Shown: positions 58,901-59,309 of the stretch, one piece after another
Layout: each line of letters opens with the position of its first letter
How positions within the stretch are numbered: the stretch's first letter is position 1
Assembly (NCBI GenBank): GCA_964427895.1
Contig: CAYRUZ010000005.1
Location: forward strand, 1-59,309
Reading direction: 5' to 3'
DNA length: 59,309 nt
From: CAYRUZ01 sp964427895
GTDB lineage: Bacteria > Patescibacteriota > Gracilibacteria > Peribacterales > Peribacteraceae
Position numbers and translations under genes: made by a program
Notes under the pieces: generated by a model
What the model was told of the DNA's origin: nothing
The model's input: the letters and a program-made list of their open reading frames with translations, nothing else
The model's database searches: none

Positions 58901-59309
58901 CGTTTCCGTCGTCACATTCCTCCACGGCGCTCCACACATACCCGTCGCCGCACGATGCTTCGACACAGGTCGAAAGACATCCGTCTGTTTCGTCGCTATT
59001 TGCATCGTCGCACTCTTCACCGGCCTGGACGATGCCGTCGCCGCACGACGGCAGTTCGCACATATTCGTGCATCCATCGTTATCGACGAAATTCCCGTCG
59101 TCGCAGTCTTCCACGCCTACCCACACGTAGCCGTCGCCACACGATGCATCCTCGCACACGCTCACGCACGCATTGCCGTTGTCACTGTCTCCATCGTCGC
59201 ACTCCTCATTGCCGGCCCACACGTAGCCGTCGCCACACGATGCATCATCGCAGGTGCTGAGACAACCGTCAGTATCCGTGCCGTTGCCGTCGTCGCACTC
59301 CTCGTTGCC
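55927..59309 (-). CDS. Giant DUF4215/Myxococcus Cys-rich repeat protein, 5' end off the window and interrupted by a gap
   Basis: The frame is open from the right edge and ends at 55927, more than 1090 residues without the gap. It contains about two dozen DUF4215-type repeats of about 32 residues with the core AYCGDGEVWSGVEACDDGN. A non-repetitive Ala-rich island (58190-58385, DPPALYAAAQRAVAIQS...) interrupts the array. After the repeats come a Ser/Ala/Tyr-rich stretch and poly-Ser tracts, then a C-terminal CC-type domain (FMVYCCMDYSHKDGIPC ... LCNDLCKANCSVESCQQG ... FACRTAHCEPQGG) that ends without a TM tail. The 100-N gap (57812-57911) breaks the frame by its arbitrary length; the flanks join in frame if overlapped. 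It is likely a secreted or attached adhesin. Confidence 0.85.
57812..57911. other. Assembly gap of 100 N in a repeat array
   Basis: The 55 bp on the left (57757-57811) and right (57912-57966) are identical. Overlapping them gives one continuous frame, so true missing sequence may be nil or a whole number of repeats. Confidence 0.95.

Noticed and set aside
57060..59309. Repeats of about 96 bp that could suggest a CRISPR or satellite
   Set aside because: They are imperfect, keep frame and encode DUF4215-type Cys repeats.
41007..59309. Myxococcal origin suggested by the Cys-rich repeats
   Set aside because: DUF4215-type repeats are spread over many phyla; other genes and the leaderless pattern do not support a myxobacterial genome.

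Overview
The window reads as a piece of a high-GC (roughly 60 %) bacterial genome of the Candidate Phyla Radiation type. The best guess is a Peregrinibacteria/Peribacteria-like lineage. That placement is inference, from the mix of large Ser-rich and Cys-rich surface proteins, a type IV secretion-like ATPase and many GT-C membrane proteins; there is no 16S gene here. Housekeeping genes are hisS, gyrB, rpsU and tRNA-His. A striking window-wide feature is that at least 18 start codons lie only 6-11 nt downstream of a TANNNT (-10-like) hexamer with no Shine-Dalgarno, so most transcripts are probably leaderless.

Layout. 1-1.7 kb: 5' part of a membrane-anchored TraD/VirD4-like ATPase (minus). 1.8-6.0 kb: MgtC-like membrane protein, an RlpA-like wall enzyme, a 3D-domain protein with peptidoglycan-binding repeats, and an M24 aminopeptidase. 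6.0-9.7 kb: a two-gene operon with a protein made of three tandem VirB2/TrbC-like pilin hairpins, followed by a PKD-domain, single-TM, Pro/Ala-rich protein. 9.8-10.7 kb: tRNA-His and an unknown gene. 10.7-12.3 kb: one AT-rich gene of foreign composition. 12.3-16.5 kb: a MEMO-CapA fusion coupled to a DUF3160-like lipoprotein. 16.6-27.1 kb: an unknown SD-bearing gene, hisS, a GT-C protein, gyrB, small proteins including bS21, an S41 peptidase and a PrsW-like protease.

27.2-41 kb is a glycosylation block: seven polytopic GT-C-type proteins (one a protein O-mannosyltransferase-like enzyme, one a double-length fusion), a GT2 polyprenyl-phosphate mannose synthase-like enzyme and a methyltransferase.

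41-59.3 kb is the most unusual part. Seven consecutive minus-strand genes encode secreted or anchored Cys-rich and Ser-rich proteins. All share a recurring 'CC...C...C...C-x3-C' module that I cannot assign to a known family. Four also carry long DUF4215/Myxococcus-type Cys-rich repeat arrays, and three of those end in the same TM-plus-RKRR tail. Two of them share a perfect 829-bp repeat. The last one contains a 100-N assembly gap flanked by identical 55-bp copies.

A reasonable working model (inference) is that the GT-C/PMT enzymes glycosylate the Ser-rich stalks of these surface proteins, and that the shared tail is a sorting or anchoring signal. The combination looks like a cell-surface glycoprotein/adhesin system specific to this lineage.
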